A stretch of 64,000 bases of DNA from CAVQFB01 sp963711675 (GTDB lineage: Bacteria; Acidobacteriota; Terriglobia; Terriglobales; Acidobacteriaceae): positions 248,001 to 312,000 of the forward strand of contig CAVQFB010000003.1 of NCBI GenBank assembly GCA_963711675.1, given 5' to 3'. The notes below the pieces were generated by a model. That model worked only from the letters and a program-made list of their open reading frames with translations. It had not been told where the DNA came from and did no database searches. Shown here piece by piece: positions 27,040-36,171 of this stretch (positions within the stretch are counted from its first letter, which is position 1; each line of letters starts with the position of its first letter). The position numbers and the translations under genes are program-made.

Positions 27040-27389
27040 GGGCGGAGCTATCCTTCAGGCCACTGTTGGCACTTACGTTGCCACAGTTCCGCGGGTTCAA
27101 ATCGCTTGTTTCATTGGAATTGTTTGACCGAGTGAGCCGAGTGGGGCGTCCGTATTAGCTTCCGATTGTCCGAATCCGGACAGCGTCCGGGGGAGGGTTC
27201 GGAGCGAGGCGGGCTGAGGAGGCTGGCCCAGAGCCGGGGTACAAGTACTAAAGTGCTGCAATCCACCGGGCCATGGCTAGTCAAAAAGGCGCCCACAACC
27301 GATGTATTGCCCGGAGGATTGTCTGCCCGCTCGCGTCGGGACCGAGGTCCAGCGCCGTTTTGCGGTGTGACCTCCGAAATTCACGCGCG
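27040..27389. other. 350-base divergent intergenic region
   Basis: This region must hold the promoters of the FtsX permease gene (minus) and the GGDEF-EAL gene (plus). The imperfect palindrome GTCCGAATCCGGAC at 27169-27182 is the only structured sequence noticed. The upstream limit of the GGDEF-EAL reading frame is 27273, so part of this gap could be coding if translation starts earlier. Confidence 0.3.
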
Positions 27390-29366
27390 ATGAGTTTGAA
27401 CCTTCCCATGGTCCACAGCTTTCTACAGTCGGCGTGCTGGACGATGTGGCCCGGTGCCGGGCAGGCTACGGTCTCGCACGCTCTGCCGCCCAGCCTGGCG
27501 ATGTGGGTACCCATCGAAATCGAACCCTGGGTTGTGGCGGTACTGTGCGTTCTGCTGGGACTGCTGGCGTACCAGCAGTGGCGCCTGCACAAGATACAAA
27601 AGCTCTCCGAGAAGCGGGAAGAGCTGTTCAGGATCGTCGCGCTGAATGCCGCCGACATGATTGCGGTGGTAGATGCGAAAGGACGGCGGCTTTACAACAG
27701 TCCCGCATATCACAAGGTGCTGGGCTACTCCAGCGAGGAACTCGAAGGGACCTCTTCCTTTGAGCAGATTCACCCGGACGATCGCTACAAGGTGCTGGAA
27801 GCGGCGCGGGAGGCGCGCGACACGGGTGTGGGGAAGAGTTTGCAATATCGCATGAAGCACAAGAACGGCCAGTGGCGGGTGCTGGAGTCGAACGCCAGCG
27901 CGATCCGGAATGCTACCGGGGCGGTGGAAAAGCTGGTCATTGTGAATCGCGATATCACGGAACGCAAGCTGGCGGAGGAGCAACTTGAACACAACTCCTT
28001 CCACGATGGTCTGACGGGCCTGCCGAATCGCCGGTTGTTTCTGGACCGGCTGGAACATTCTTTTGCGCGCGCGAGACGGAACACCGATTATCAGTACGCG
28101 GTTTTATTCGTGGACGTGGATGGGTTCAAGGTTTTCAACGAGACGATGGGAGCGTCTGCGGGCGATCGGGTGATTGTGGAGATAGCGCGCCGGCTGGCTT
28201 CCTGTTTGAGGCATGACGATACGGTAGCGCGGCCTCGGGGCAAACTTCCCGTCAGTGATGCAGTGCTCTCGCGTCTGGGCGGAGACGAGTTCACGATCCT
28301 GCTGGAGGCGATTACCGATCCCAGCGATGCCCTGCGCGTGGCCAACCGAATCGTGGCGATGGTGGCGAAGCCGTTTTCGGTGGATGGGCATGCCGTGGCG
28401 ACCACGACCAGCGTGGGAATCTCATTGAGCATGACATTGCCGGACAGAGCAGAGGATCTGCTGCGCGATGCCGAGATGGCCATGCGGCGCGCTAAAGCGC
28501 TCGGAGGCTCGCGCTGTGAACTGTACGACACGGGGATGCACAGCCGCGCGGAAGACCGGCTGAAACTGGAAAAAGACCTGCGGACGGCATTCGATCGCAA
28601 TCAATTCCGCGTCTACTACCAGCCGATCATGCACCTGGAGACGAAGCGGATCACCGGATTTGAGGCTCTGGTGCGCTGGCACCATCCGGAGCAAGGCATT
28701 GTTTCGCCCTTCAAGTTCATCGAGGCGGCCGAGGATATGGGGCTGCTGGTATCGATTGGGCAGTGGGTGATATGGCAGGCGTGCAAGCAGGTGCATGCGT
28801 GGCAGACGAGGTACCAGCAAGGGGGGACGCTGGGCGTCACGTTGAATCTGTCGGACAAACAGTTCACGCACAAGAATCTGGTCAGCGATGTGAGGGCCGC
28901 AGTTCAGGAGTCGGGGATTATCGCCGAGAGTGTGCAGCTGGAGATCACGGAGAGCATCGCTATGGCCGATCCGAAATTGACGGCCAATGTGATGTCACAA
29001 CTGAAGCATCTGGGAGTTCGCATCGGCATCGATGATTTTGGGACAGGGGCGCTATCGGTTAGCTGGCTGCGGCGTTTCCCGATCGATGTACTGAAGATCG
29101 ACCGGTCACTGGTCAGCAACATAACGACCGACAGGGTCGATCATGACATCGTGCAGTTGATCATCACGGTGGCCGGCAGCCTGAACCGGAAGGTGATCGC
29201 GGAGGGGATTGAAACCGCGACCCACCTCGAACGTGTCCGGGCGATGGGTTGCGAATTGGGACAAGGCTACTACTTCTCGCAGCCTGTCGAGGCAGAGAAA
29301 GCGGAGGAGCTACTGCGCCAGCAGAGCTCGCGCCCGCGCTCGAATGCCGCAGGGAGCAAGGGATAG
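27390..29366 (+). CDS. PAS-GGDEF-EAL c-di-GMP turnover protein
   Basis: About 658 residues. One membrane helix near residue 45 (VVAVLCVLLGLLAYQQW) is followed by PAS (about 75-190), GGDEF (about 200-375) and EAL (about 390-645). The cyclase motif is intact (SRLGGDEFTILLE). The phosphodiesterase motifs are intact (GFEALVRWHHPE, LEITES, IDDFGTG, VLKIDRSL, VIAEGIET, QGYYFSQP). Both making and breaking c-di-GMP are therefore possible, with PAS deciding which. The start is uncertain because neither 27273 nor 27390 has a convincing ribosome site; 27390 is used because the segment before it looks non-coding. The PilZ protein at 14.6 kb is a possible effector. Confidence 0.9.
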   Translation: MSLNLPMVHSFLQSACWTMWPGAGQATVSHALPPSLAMWVPIEIEPWVVAVLCVLLGLLAYQQWRLHKIQKLSEKREELFRIVALNAADMIAVVDAKGRRLYNSPAYHKVLGYSSEELEGTSSFEQIHPDDRYKVLEAAREARDTGVGKSLQYRMKHKNGQWRVLESNASAIRNATGAVEKLVIVNRDITERKLAEEQLEHNSFHDGLTGLPNRRLFLDRLEHSFARARRNTDYQYAVLFVDVDGFKVFNETMGASAGDRVIVEIARRLASCLRHDDTVARPRGKLPVSDAVLSRLGGDEFTILLEAITDPSDALRVANRIVAMVAKPFSVDGHAVATTTSVGISLSMTLPDRAEDLLRDAEMAMRRAKALGGSRCELYDTGMHSRAEDRLKLEKDLRTAFDRNQFRVYYQPIMHLETKRITGFEALVRWHHPEQGIVSPFKFIEAAEDMGLLVSIGQWVIWQACKQVHAWQTRYQQGGTLGVTLNLSDKQFTHKNLVSDVRAAVQESGIIAESVQLEITESIAMADPKLTANVMSQLKHLGVRIGIDDFGTGALSVSWLRRFPIDVLKIDRSLVSNITTDRVDHDIVQLIITVAGSLNRKVIAEGIETATHLERVRAMGCELGQGYYFSQPVEAEKAEELLRQQSSRPRSNAAGSKG

Positions 29367-29447
29367 AGAACGCTCTGCGGGGCTTCCGGAGCATGTGCGG
29401 AACTGAGGCAGGGCAGTAGTTGGTCGGGCTGAGGCATAGTGCCGGCG

Positions 29448-30050
29448 CTAGCGCTTGAACAGCGGCAAGCAGTCAGGACACAGCCCATGACTGAATTCCG
29501 CCTGCGAGTGATCCCGAATGTAGTTCTCGACTTGCTCCCAGTATCCCTGGTCATTGCGGATTTTCTTGCAATGAGCGCAGATGGGAATCAATCCCGAAAG
29601 CAATCGGACTTTGGAAAGAGAAGCCTGAAGCTGCTCGATCATTCGCTCGCGTTCCGCTTCCTGACTTTTGCGCGCGGTCTCGTCCGTAATGATCGTGAAC
29701 AGTTTTTCGATCCTGCCTGTCACATCTCGCGTGGACCGGGTTCGCTCGCGAACCCAGCGGGTACGGCCATCTTTGGTGCGCGTCCGGAATTCCAGTTCGT
29801 TGGGCACCCCTTCGACAAAATACTGTTTGAGCGCGGCTTGTACGCGGGTGACGTCGTCAGGGTGCACGAGATCGAAGATGATTCCCGGACGGTTCAACAA
29901 CTGGGCGGAAGAGTAGCCCGTGTTCAACTCAAAGGCATGGTTCACGTAGAGCAAGGTGCCGTCCGGAGACATGACGCAAAAGCTCTCCGATACGTGGTCC
30001 GCAAATTCGGCAAACAACTGGGTGGAATCGAATCCTGAGATGCTCGACAT
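29448..30050 (-). CDS. PAS-domain protein with a C-terminal CxxC...CPxC module
   Basis: A 200-residue protein: one PAS domain (about 10-130), a short coiled segment (SQEAERERMIEQLQASLSKV), and a tail that reads LIPICAHCKKIRNDQGYWEQ, then an AEFSHGLCPDC motif before the end. That four-Cys tail recurs at the ends of PAS, receiver and histidine-kinase proteins in several phyla, to my knowledge without a proven role; zinc or redox sensing is likely. No output domain is present, so it may signal through protein contacts. The start at 30050 fits domain content; the frame is open to 30155. It is convergent with the GGDEF-EAL gene. Confidence 0.75.
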   Translation of the reverse strand: MSSISGFDSTQLFAEFADHVSESFCVMSPDGTLLYVNHAFELNTGYSSAQLLNRPGIIFDLVHPDDVTRVQAALKQYFVEGVPNELEFRTRTKDGRTRWVRERTRSTRDVTGRIEKLFTIITDETARKSQEAERERMIEQLQASLSKVRLLSGLIPICAHCKKIRNDQGYWEQVENYIRDHSQAEFSHGLCPDCLPLFKR

Positions 30051-30276
30051 CGCTTGGTTCGTCCGCCTCCTGTCGCTGGGGGTCCTGTCTCTTAGCAATG
30101 AGCCAGGAGAGACCCGTACAGCGCGTCGATCAAGTGGTGTGACGGGCCGGCGCACATCCTACACTCTCCGGTATAGGAGTTGGCAAGAGGGTGACAAGAG
30201 GGTGACAAATGGAGGGGCCGCATCGACATCTGTTAGTGTGTATCACTGAAATCGACTTCGCCAAGGAGACCCAGGG

Positions 30277-31710
30277 TTGAGCCATCGCACAGTGTTTCTT
30301 GTCTTTGCATTTGTGACTTTTCTTTCTCTCTCGTTCGCTGCGCAAGCGCAGATCGACGACACGACCAGGCAACTTTCCCACGACATCTTCAAGCAGTTGA
30401 TTGAGATCAACACGACGGATTCGGTGGGTAATGTATCGACGGCCTCGGAAGCCATGGCGCAGAGGCTGCGCGATGCGGGATTCGCTGCCAGCGACATCCA
30501 GATCCTTGGGCCGAATGATCGCAAGAAGAATATGGTGGCACGGCTGCATGGTTCTGGGAAGCATAAGCCGGTGCTGCTGATCGGGCATCTCGACGTGGTG
30601 GAAGCTCGCCGCGAGGATTGGACGACGGATCCGTTTCAATTCGTGGAGAAAGATGGCTACTTCTACGGGCGCGGCACGCAGGACATGAAGGATGGCGACG
30701 CCATCATGGTGACGACGCTGATCCGCATGAAGAAGGAAGGCTATGTGCCGGATCGCGACATCATCCTGGCGCTGACCGCGGATGAAGAGGGCGGAAAGTC
30801 GAACGGGGTCGACTGGCTGCTCAAGAATCATCGCGAGTTGATCGAGGCGGAATATGTGCTGAACCACGATGGCGGCGGCGTGATGACCGATAAAGGCAAG
30901 GCCGTGATGATGTCGGTGGACGCGACCGAGAAACTCTATGCGGACTATCAGCTGACGGCGACAAATCCCGGAGGACACAGCTCGCTGCCGAAGCCGGACA
31001 ACGCGATTTACCACATCACCGACGCATTGGGGCGGCTGGAGCATTATGAGTTTCCGATTGAGCTGAACAACGTGACGCGGGCCTATTTCGAGAAGATGTC
31101 GACGGTGGAGACTGGCCAGCGGGCGGCCGATATGAAGGCGTTGCTGAAGACGCCGCCGGATGCGGCGGCAGCGACACGGCTGTCACAGGATCCGCTGGAT
31201 CATTCGACCATGCGCACCACCTGCGTAGCGACCAGGTTGGAGGCGGGTCACGCGAACAACGCCCTGCCGCAGATGGCGCGGGCGAATGTGAATTGCCGCA
31301 TTGCGCCGGGGCGGTCGGCGGAGGAGATAAGGCAGACGCTGATTGGTATCTTTAACGATCCCAAGATTACCGTGAGGTTTGTGGGGAACGACTACCAGGT
31401 GTTCGATCGCGCGCCGGAGCGGAAGAGTTTTGCGCCGCCGCCGCTGCGTCCGGATGTATTTCAGCCGTTGAACAAAATAGTCGCGCAGATGTGGCCGGGA
31501 ATTCCGGTGGTACCGACGATGTCGACGGGAGCCTCGGACGGCGTGTACACGATGACCGCGGGAATGCCGACCTACGGAATCGGAGGAGACGCGATCGACC
31601 GCAATGACGTTCGCGCGCATGGGCAGGACGAGCGTATGGGGATGGAGTCGTTTTATTCGGGAGTGGATTTTTATTATCGATTTCTGAAGGCGGTAACGTC
31701 GGGAGAGTAA
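30277..31710 (+). CDS. Secreted M20-family metallopeptidase
   Basis: A 477-residue exopeptidase-type hydrolase with a signal peptide (1-24, AAQAQ). Zinc motifs are LIGHLDVVEA (His, Asp), GRGTQDMKDGDA (metal-bridging Asp) and LALTADEEGG (catalytic and metal Glu). The dimerisation domain spans about 200-320, and the final metal His lies in NDVRAHGQDERMG. It probably trims peptides in the periplasm or outside. Translation begins with TTG at 30277, supported by AAGGAG 8 bases upstream; no ATG lies nearby. It is convergent with the Ser/Thr kinase gene. Confidence 0.9.
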   Translation: MSHRTVFLVFAFVTFLSLSFAAQAQIDDTTRQLSHDIFKQLIEINTTDSVGNVSTASEAMAQRLRDAGFAASDIQILGPNDRKKNMVARLHGSGKHKPVLLIGHLDVVEARREDWTTDPFQFVEKDGYFYGRGTQDMKDGDAIMVTTLIRMKKEGYVPDRDIILALTADEEGGKSNGVDWLLKNHRELIEAEYVLNHDGGGVMTDKGKAVMMSVDATEKLYADYQLTATNPGGHSSLPKPDNAIYHITDALGRLEHYEFPIELNNVTRAYFEKMSTVETGQRAADMKALLKTPPDAAAATRLSQDPLDHSTMRTTCVATRLEAGHANNALPQMARANVNCRIAPGRSAEEIRQTLIGIFNDPKITVRFVGNDYQVFDRAPERKSFAPPPLRPDVFQPLNKIVAQMWPGIPVVPTMSTGASDGVYTMTAGMPTYGIGGDAIDRNDVRAHGQDERMGMESFYSGVDFYYRFLKAVTSGE

Positions 31711-31722
31711 ACCGTCGCGTGC

Positions 31723-33261
31723 TTACCTGAAGTTGCTGATCAAGATGACATCGCTGCTGTTGGTTCCCTTGGCCACCAGCAATTGTTTGCCATCGCGCGA
31801 CCATGCGAAGTCGAAGATCAATCCAGAGGTGAAATTGGTGATCTGCTTCGCTGGGCCGCCTGCCAGGGGTTGCTCCCAGATATTGCCGGCCCCGTTACGA
31901 GTCAAGATGTATTGCAGCGCTTTACCCGAGGGTGACCACCTCAATCCACGCGCATTGAGCGGTGTCTGGGCAATGAAGTGGGGAGCTCCGCCACCGGTGG
32001 CGATCACAGCCAGCTTGTTTAGAGGAACCGGACTGCCTTCCTGATAGACGAAAGCGAGTTGGGCGCCATCAGGAGAGACCGCGAGGGTGGCGGCACCCGC
32101 GACTCCGGGCACGGCTAGAACGTCGGTTGGTGTGCCACCATCTATCGATACGCGATGAATCTTTTTGTCGTCCTGTGTGTAGAAGACCCATTTCCCATCC
32201 GGCGAGCACTCGGACACGTTAGCGTCGGGCGCGAGCGTCAGGCCGTTCGAGCCGTCGGGATCGACACGCCAGAGTTCAAGTTTGCCGGCGTGGAGACGGT
32301 CGAACACGACATAACGGTCGGTGCAGGATGAGAGCGAAAGGTAATTGCGCGCCTGTGGGACAAGCACGGAACGCTGGCTGCCGTCGGCATTCATCAACCA
32401 CACATCCCCGCCCTGGCTGGCTGCGAGCACTTTACCCGCGGGGCCGGCGCCGACCCGCGTAAAGGGGGTTTCACCGGAAGTGATCTGGTGCGATTGGGCC
32501 GAATCCCCTGCCGGAGCAGTCCAGACGTCTGAGATCCGGTTGCGCTGAATCGCGACCAGCATCTTTCCGTCGTGGGTAAGATCCAGGCCCGGCATGTAGT
32601 CCGACAGATCGTTGGTAAAGCGATGCATCTGCCCGCTGGGGTAATCGATCGACCACAACTGGCTCCGGGTCAACGCTGCCTCATTGCCCGGCGCCACCAA
32701 CGAGTCGCCATCCGGCATCCACACGGCTCGCCCGATAAACTTTTCGCCCATGGAAACGAGCGGCCGTATTTTGCCGTCGCTCACGTTGATCGCATAGAGC
32801 ACCCATTGGCTATCGGGCGTGATCTGAAGAGCCGGGACAACAATGGTCCGGCCATCTGGGGACCAGGTTGGGCCGAACTGGAATGCCGAGTTAGCGTTCA
32901 AGGTAGCGAGAAGTTGCTCACCGGTGCCGTCGGCTTGAGCGGTCCGAATCTCGATTACGTTGCGATCGGGGACCCCGCGCTGGAAGACAAATTGTTTGCT
33001 ATCGGGGGAGAAGTCGACAGGGACATCGATGTCACGAATTAACTGGCGAGGCGCGCCGCCCAGCACAGGCATCTGGTAGAGATAACGATAGTTCTCAGTG
33101 TTCTTGTCGGAGCGAACGAAGTAGATGTAATTGCCGTCGGGCGAAAAAGTAGTTCCGCCAAATTCGACTACGTCGGGTGCGAGCACCTGAACGTCGCTCT
33201 TGGTGGCGACGTTCCGCACCCACAGGCTCTGCTTCTCGCCATCGCGCAAGACGTAGACCAC
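31723..33261 (-). CDS. TolB-like beta-propeller part of a Ser/Thr protein kinase (frame-separated)
   Basis: This 512-residue frame is the C-terminal part of the kinase gene that starts at 34421. It holds repeated WD40-like/TolB blades with the SPDG core (FSPDGNYIYFVRS, WSPDGRTIVVP, CSPDGKWVFYT, VSPDGAQLAF, WSPSGKALQYI, WSRDGKQLLVA), together two thirds or more of a propeller sensor. In related acidobacterial proteins the propeller lies outside the membrane and the kinase inside. The matching frame extends up to about 33293 (GISPDGRYVVYVLRD); there the linker and membrane segment are in another frame. It is best read as one gene with the following entry. Confidence 0.82.
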   Translation of the reverse strand: MVYVLRDGEKQSLWVRNVATKSDVQVLAPDVVEFGGTTFSPDGNYIYFVRSDKNTENYRYLYQMPVLGGAPRQLIRDIDVPVDFSPDSKQFVFQRGVPDRNVIEIRTAQADGTGEQLLATLNANSAFQFGPTWSPDGRTIVVPALQITPDSQWVLYAINVSDGKIRPLVSMGEKFIGRAVWMPDGDSLVAPGNEAALTRSQLWSIDYPSGQMHRFTNDLSDYMPGLDLTHDGKMLVAIQRNRISDVWTAPAGDSAQSHQITSGETPFTRVGAGPAGKVLAASQGGDVWLMNADGSQRSVLVPQARNYLSLSSCTDRYVVFDRLHAGKLELWRVDPDGSNGLTLAPDANVSECSPDGKWVFYTQDDKKIHRVSIDGGTPTDVLAVPGVAGAATLAVSPDGAQLAFVYQEGSPVPLNKLAVIATGGGAPHFIAQTPLNARGLRWSPSGKALQYILTRNGAGNIWEQPLAGGPAKQITNFTSGLIFDFAWSRDGKQLLVAKGTNSSDVILISNFR

Positions 33262-34421
33262 ATATCGACCGTCCGGCGAAATCCCAACGTCCGCTGACCT
33301 TCCCGTTCTCGGTCAGCTTCGTTATCTGCATGTTCTGCAGGTTGAAGCCACGAGGCCGGGTAAGGAATTTGTAGGCTCCGAATCCGATGGCTGCGAGCAC
33401 CACAACAGCTATGGCGGCGATCAGCGCCTTTGATGAGCCAGATTTTGCCGGGGCGACCTGCGACGGCCACCGAGCCCGAAGGTGGGACTGCGACATGACT
33501 CGAACTTGATCCCGCCGCAAACGATCCGGAACCGCTGGCGGCCTGGACATGTCCGGAGCCGGAGTCGCGCTGCAGACGTTTCAGGTCCGCGCGCATTTCG
33601 GCTGCGCTCTGGTAGCGCAGGTCGCGATCTTTTTCGAGCGCCTTGTTGATGATGTCTTCGAGCTTGGGCGGAAGGCTGGGATTCAGGCGGATCGCGGGAG
33701 TGGGGGCGCGGTCGAGAATTTCGTGGAAGATCACGCCCGAGCTTTCGCCGCGGAAGGGTAAGGCCCCGGTCGCCATCTCGTAGAGAACGGCGCCGAAGGA
33801 AAACAGATCGGTGCGCGCGTCAAGAGTCTTTGGCCCGCACCTGCTCCGGGCGACATGTAGGCGACGGTGCCGACTGCGGTGCCTGGACTGGTGAGATGCG
33901 CTTCGATCGCCTTCCGTTTGCGTGGCCTCGTGCTGACCGGTTGCTGAGGAAGCGGTGACCTTGGCGAGGCCGAAGTCGAGAATCTTGGCGTGGCCGCGCT
34001 CGGTGACGAAGATGTTGGCGGGCTTGATGTCGCGGTGGACGATTCCCTTCGAGTGAGCGGCGTCGAGGGCGTCAGCGATCTCGACGGCGAGAGACAGTAG
34101 AGTTTCCAGTTCCAGTGGTCGAACTCCGATAACGTGCTTCAGAGTTTGGCCCTCGAGAAACTCCATCGCGATAAAGCGCTTGCCGTCGTAGTCGCCGATC
34201 TCGTGGATCGTGCAGATGTTGGGATGATTGAGCGCGGAAGCGGCGCGCGCCTCGCGGCGGAAGCGTTCCAGGGTTTGTGGGTCTTGTGAGACGTCGTCGG
34301 GCAGGAACTTGAGAGCGACAAAGCGGCCGAGGGAAGTGTCCTCGGCCTTGTAGACTACGCCCATGCCGCCGCCACCCAACTTCTCGAGGACGCGGTAGTG
34401 AGAGACGGTTTCGCCGATCAT
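33168..34421 (-). CDS. Ser/Thr protein kinase (PknB-like), kinase part; several frame changes
   Basis: The kinase domain occupies about residues 8-270: GGGGMGVVYKAED (Gly loop), ALKFLPDD (Lys), IVHRDIKPANIF (catalytic loop) and KILDFGLAKV (DFG). The segment after DFG is scrambled at about 33829-33945. Its true reading, IEAHLTSPGTAVGTVAYMSP then EQVRAK, appears in the other two frames, and the frame returns at TLDARTDLFSFG. Three extra bases would explain this. Two more changes near 33450 and 33293 put the linker and membrane helix (ALIAAIAVVVLAAIGFGAYK) and the propeller in new frames. Repaired, the protein is about 897 residues, normal for kinase-TolB fusions. The last 93 residues or so of this frame are artefact. 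Confidence 0.85.
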   Translation of the reverse strand: MIGETVSHYRVLEKLGGGGMGVVYKAEDTSLGRFVALKFLPDDVSQDPQTLERFRREARAASALNHPNICTIHEIGDYDGKRFIAMEFLEGQTLKHVIGVRPLELETLLSLAVEIADALDAAHSKGIVHRDIKPANIFVTERGHAKILDFGLAKVTASSATGQHEATQTEGDRSASHQSRHRSRHRRLHVARSRCGPKTLDARTDLFSFGAVLYEMATGALPFRGESSGVIFHEILDRAPTPAIRLNPSLPPKLEDIINKALEKDRDLRYQSAAEMRADLKRLQRDSGSGHVQAASGSGSFAAGSSSSHVAVPPSGSVAVAGRPGKIWLIKGADRRHSCCGARSHRIRSLQIPYPASWLQPAEHADNEADREREGQRTLGFRRTVDMWSTSCAMARSRACGCGTSPPRATFRCSHPT

Positions 34422-34476
34422 GGAGTCGCGCCATGTTAGGCGGGATGCGGGGGCAAGTCAATGTGCGGGGCGGGTT

Positions 34477-34506
34477 GGTAGTGTCTCTTCAAACTGAGAC
34501 ACTACC
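34477..34506. repeat. Perfect 11-bp inverted repeat between divergent genes
   Basis: GGTAGTGTCTC (34477-34487) and GAGACACTACC (34496-34506) form an exact inverted repeat with an 8-base centre. It lies in the 221-base region between the kinase gene (minus) and the hydrolase gene (plus). No T-run follows on either side, so an operator is more likely than a terminator. Confidence 0.55.
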
Positions 34507-34642
34507 GACAGGTTAGAGGAGGCTAGCAAGATTCTGGCGCAGGAATCGCGTCATGCAGGTAAGGCTGAGTGAGTGTAATCGCAGGTGGACAACAGCTAAG
34601 TCAGACAGAACGCGACCCATCTCAAACTGCTAAACTCCCCGC

Positions 34643-35368
34643 ATGTCGACATTTGTCCTTGTGCACGGCGCATGGCAGTCAAATGGTACGTGGGACCGGT
34701 TGGCCCCCTTGCTGGAAAAGCGCGGCCACAGGGTGATAACACCTGTCCTCAGTGGCCTCGGCACAGATCAAAACCGTCTGTCTCCCGACATTACGCTGCA
34801 ACAACACGTAGAGGACGTCTCGGTCGAGTTGTCAAAGTCCCCGGACCGCGTGATCCTTGTAGGCCACAGTTACGCAGGCATGATCATCAGCGGGGTGGTA
34901 GAGACAAAGCCAACTCAAGTACAGCGATTGGTTTTCCTGGACGCCTTCATTCCGGAAGATGGGCAATGCGTACTGGACTTGCTTCCGCCCGAGATCGGCG
35001 ACCTACTTTCGCGGCGTCGCACGGGACCATGGAGACGGCTGGCGGTTACCGGGCGGGGAGGGACAACTTGATCTCTGGGGACTCAAGCCAGGCGAGGCAC
35101 GGGATTTCGTGCGCGCAAGACTGTGTGATTTTAGTCTGCGTTGCTTTGAGGAACCCCTGCGTCTTCCGGTCAATCGGAAGGCCAGCATCCCAGCCACCTT
35201 CGTTGCCAGCGTTGCGGAAGAATATCCGGCGAGGCCGTTCTTCGCGCCGTTTGCAGCGAAAGCTCGTGCTTCGGGCTGGAGGTCGCCGAGCTGAAGACTG
35301 GCCACGACTCCCATGTCGAACGACCCGACGAGGTCGCGAGCATTTTGCTGTCGACCGCGCTGTCGTAA
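34643..35368 (+). CDS. Alpha/beta hydrolase, broken by two compensating frame changes
   Basis: The frame from ATG 34643 carries the oxyanion motif FVLVHGAWQSNGTW and the nucleophile elbow VGHSYAGM. An extra base in GACCTAC near 35007 moves it out of frame; the middle (YFRGVARDHGDGWRLPGG to PFFAPFAAKA) reads one frame on. A missing G in TGGAGG near 35277 returns it to the first frame for the end (EVAELKTGHDSHVERPDEVA, catalytic His in GHDSH) and TAA at 35366. The repaired product is about 241 residues, as usual for this esterase/haloalkane-dehalogenase-like group. As printed, translation stops after 142 residues and lacks the His. Confidence 0.78.
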
Positions 35369-35480
35369 AGAGTAAGTATCCCCACATACGGCGGCCTGTT
35401 AGCAGTAGTTTTCAGGTTAGCAACCGCGCCCGTGTCACTACGGTCTTGTTATTCGCCTTTCATTCGCTTAGAATTCGGGC

Positions 35481-36101
35481 ATGGCTATCACCAAGCGGCA
35501 GCGCGAACTCTACGACTTCATTTCGCGGTTTGTGGCGGAGAACGGATATTCCCCTTCGTTCGAAGAGATCGGCGAAGGCATGGGCCTGAGTTCACTGGCG
35601 ACTGTGCACAAGCACGTCACGAACCTGGAGAAGAAGGGCCTGCTCACGCGCGACTACAACCGCAGCCGATCGATTGACCTGGTGCCTCCCAAGGGAAAAC
35701 TGAAGCAGTCGATGGCGGTGAACACCGGGGTGGTGCTACCGCTGCTAGGGCGGATTGCGGCGGGCATGCCGATCGAGGCGGTGCAGAATCCGGAGACGAT
35801 TTCGCTCGCGGATTTTGTGCGGTCGAAGGAAGTGTACGTTCTGCAGGTGCGTGGCGATTCCATGCAGGACGAGCACATCCTGGACGGCGATTACGTGCTG
35901 GTGGAGCACACCAAGACGGCACACAACGGTGACATTGTTGTAGGAGTGGTGGATGAGACGGAGGCGACGCTGAAGCGGTTTTATCGCGAGGGCGACAATA
36001 TTCGCCTGCAGCCTTCGAACGTGAACATGCAGCCGATCATCGTGCCGGCGGCGCGGGTGGAGATTCGAGGCAGGGTGATTGGGGTGTTGAGGAAGTACTA
36101 G
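35481..36101 (+). CDS. lexA: LexA, SOS-response transcriptional repressor
   Basis: A 206-residue repressor with self-cleaving serine peptidase activity. The N-terminal winged HTH is ITKRQRELYDFISRFVAENG, SFEEIGEGMGLSSLATVHKH. The cleavage site is Ala-Gly in RIAAGMPIE at about residue 95. The catalytic Ser is in VRGDSMQDEHILDGD and the Lys in ETEATLKRFY. RecA filaments would trigger cleavage and induce DNA-repair genes. The ATG at 35481 fits the family start but no strong ribosome site is visible. I did not find a clear LexA box upstream; the operator of this group is not one I can assign by eye. Confidence 0.95.
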   Translation: MAITKRQRELYDFISRFVAENGYSPSFEEIGEGMGLSSLATVHKHVTNLEKKGLLTRDYNRSRSIDLVPPKGKLKQSMAVNTGVVLPLLGRIAAGMPIEAVQNPETISLADFVRSKEVYVLQVRGDSMQDEHILDGDYVLVEHTKTAHNGDIVVGVVDETEATLKRFYREGDNIRLQPSNVNMQPIIVPAARVEIRGRVIGVLRKY

Positions 36102-36171
36102 GGATTGAGCGATTCTCGCGCGGCTTGGGCCGCTTCCATTCGTGGACTCTTCTGAAGCCGTTTCCCCAATA

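Noticed and set aside
30186..30215. Tandem AGAGGGTGACA repeat before the M20 gene
   Set aside because: Only two copies in 30 bases; no link to a promoter or known motif.
35369..35480. LexA box (SOS operator) upstream of lexA
   Set aside because: No GAAC-N4-GTTC or CTGT-N8-ACAG-like site; other operator types cannot be assigned by eye.
34672..35589. Plus-strand frame of 305 codons overlapping the alpha/beta hydrolase and lexA
   Set aside because: Runs across two real genes in the wrong frame; Arg/Pro-rich nonsense composition.
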